From Candidatus Shapirobacteria bacterium (lineage in GTDB: Bacteria > Patescibacteriota > Microgenomatia > UBA12405): DNA of 42,334 nt. The notes beneath the pieces are model-generated. The model ran no database searches. It worked only from the letters and a program-made list of their open reading frames with translations, and was not told the origin of the DNA. Location: the NCBI GenBank assembly GCA_028704885.1, contig JAQWEN010000001.1, positions 66,838 to 109,171 of the forward strand, read 5' to 3'. A program made the translations under genes and the position numbers. Shown here in pieces: positions 42,017 to 42,334 of the stretch (positions are counted from its first letter, which is position 1; every line of letters begins with the position of its first letter).

Positions 42017-42334
42017 TTACCATCCCTCTGGTCGTAGACCCTCAAGGCCATTAGCCTTATTGGTATCAAGATTTGATTGAGATGAAAAGAAATTATTTAA
42101 TTTGGCTTTTTGATTAGTAATGGTTTTATTTTGGTCTTGATTTTGATAGGGAATTGGTTGATCCATTATTTTAATGGTATTGGTGGTGTCAGTAGAAATA
42201 TTATTGACTGGAGTAAGGAAAAAATCATCATAAATTCCACTGTAACAGGGTATTTCATAATCAGGAATTGATGGTTTGAGATTAATTTTGGCAAGAAGTT
42301 CGGAAGGAGTATTTATTTTAACCTCATTTTGATC
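42017..42334 (-). CDS. C-terminal part of a hypothetical protein upstream of the VirB6-like gene (truncated)
   Basis: Reverse-complement frame ...DQNEVKINTPSELLAKINLKPSIPDYEIPCYSGIYDDFFLTPVNN...GLEGLRPEGW* open to the window edge. Confidence 0.6.
   Translation of the reverse strand, partial: DQNEVKINTPSELLAKINLKPSIPDYEIPCYSGIYDDFFLTPVNNISTDTTNTIKIMDQPIPYQNQDQNKTITNQKAKLNNFFSSQSNLDTNKANGLEGLRPEGW

Noticed and set aside
42020-42060. Possible further family-1 copy (catccctctggtcgtagaccctcaagg)
   Set aside because: No CCCTT/AAGGG hairpin 2 and the region reads as the C-terminal coding sequence of the truncated minus-strand gene.

Overview
AT-rich window whose gene content and domain architecture look like a Candidate Phyla Radiation (Patescibacteria, probably Microgenomates-like) chromosome; the taxonomy is inference. 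It contains the replication-origin neighbourhood (dnaN - DnaA boxes - dnaA - rpmH - rnpA - yidD - yidC - khpB/jag). It also contains an ISC-type Fe-S cluster locus with a fused Rrf2/IscR + cysteine desulfurase, mutM, trxB, a PolA-type 5'-3' exonuclease and a T4SS-like operon (PrgI, TraC-N, VirB4, NlpC/P60 protein). Further genes are a VirB6/TrbL-like membrane protein, envelope polysaccharide genes (GT39-like, GT4, Wzy-like, Wzx-like, DUF4012), ftsH, a membrane-anchored double-AAA+ Clp-like protein, an RNHCP protein and a DUF559 nuclease. The main signal not explained by genes is a dense population of short palindromic dispersed repeats. Family 1 has about 18 copies of a bipartite hairpin element (AAAACCCACCC-[variable hairpin]-CCCTCCCTTGANAAGGGAGGG). 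Several copies lie in-frame inside ORFs, one supplies the yidC stop codon, and the only reverse-oriented copy pairs with a forward copy to bracket the DUF559 nuclease gene as terminal inverted repeats. That suggests a nuclease-associated mobile palindrome system. Family 2 (3 copies) is a GC-rich core in an AT-rich covarying stem. Family 3 is TCAGAT-type short tandem repeats, including copies inside dnaA and a glycosyltransferase and one forming the rnpA -10 box. A second strong signal is transcriptional: about 20 genes have a -10 hexamer 4-8 nt (mostly 5-8) upstream of the start codon, implying pervasive leaderless mRNAs. All calls come from reading the sequence; no searches were run.
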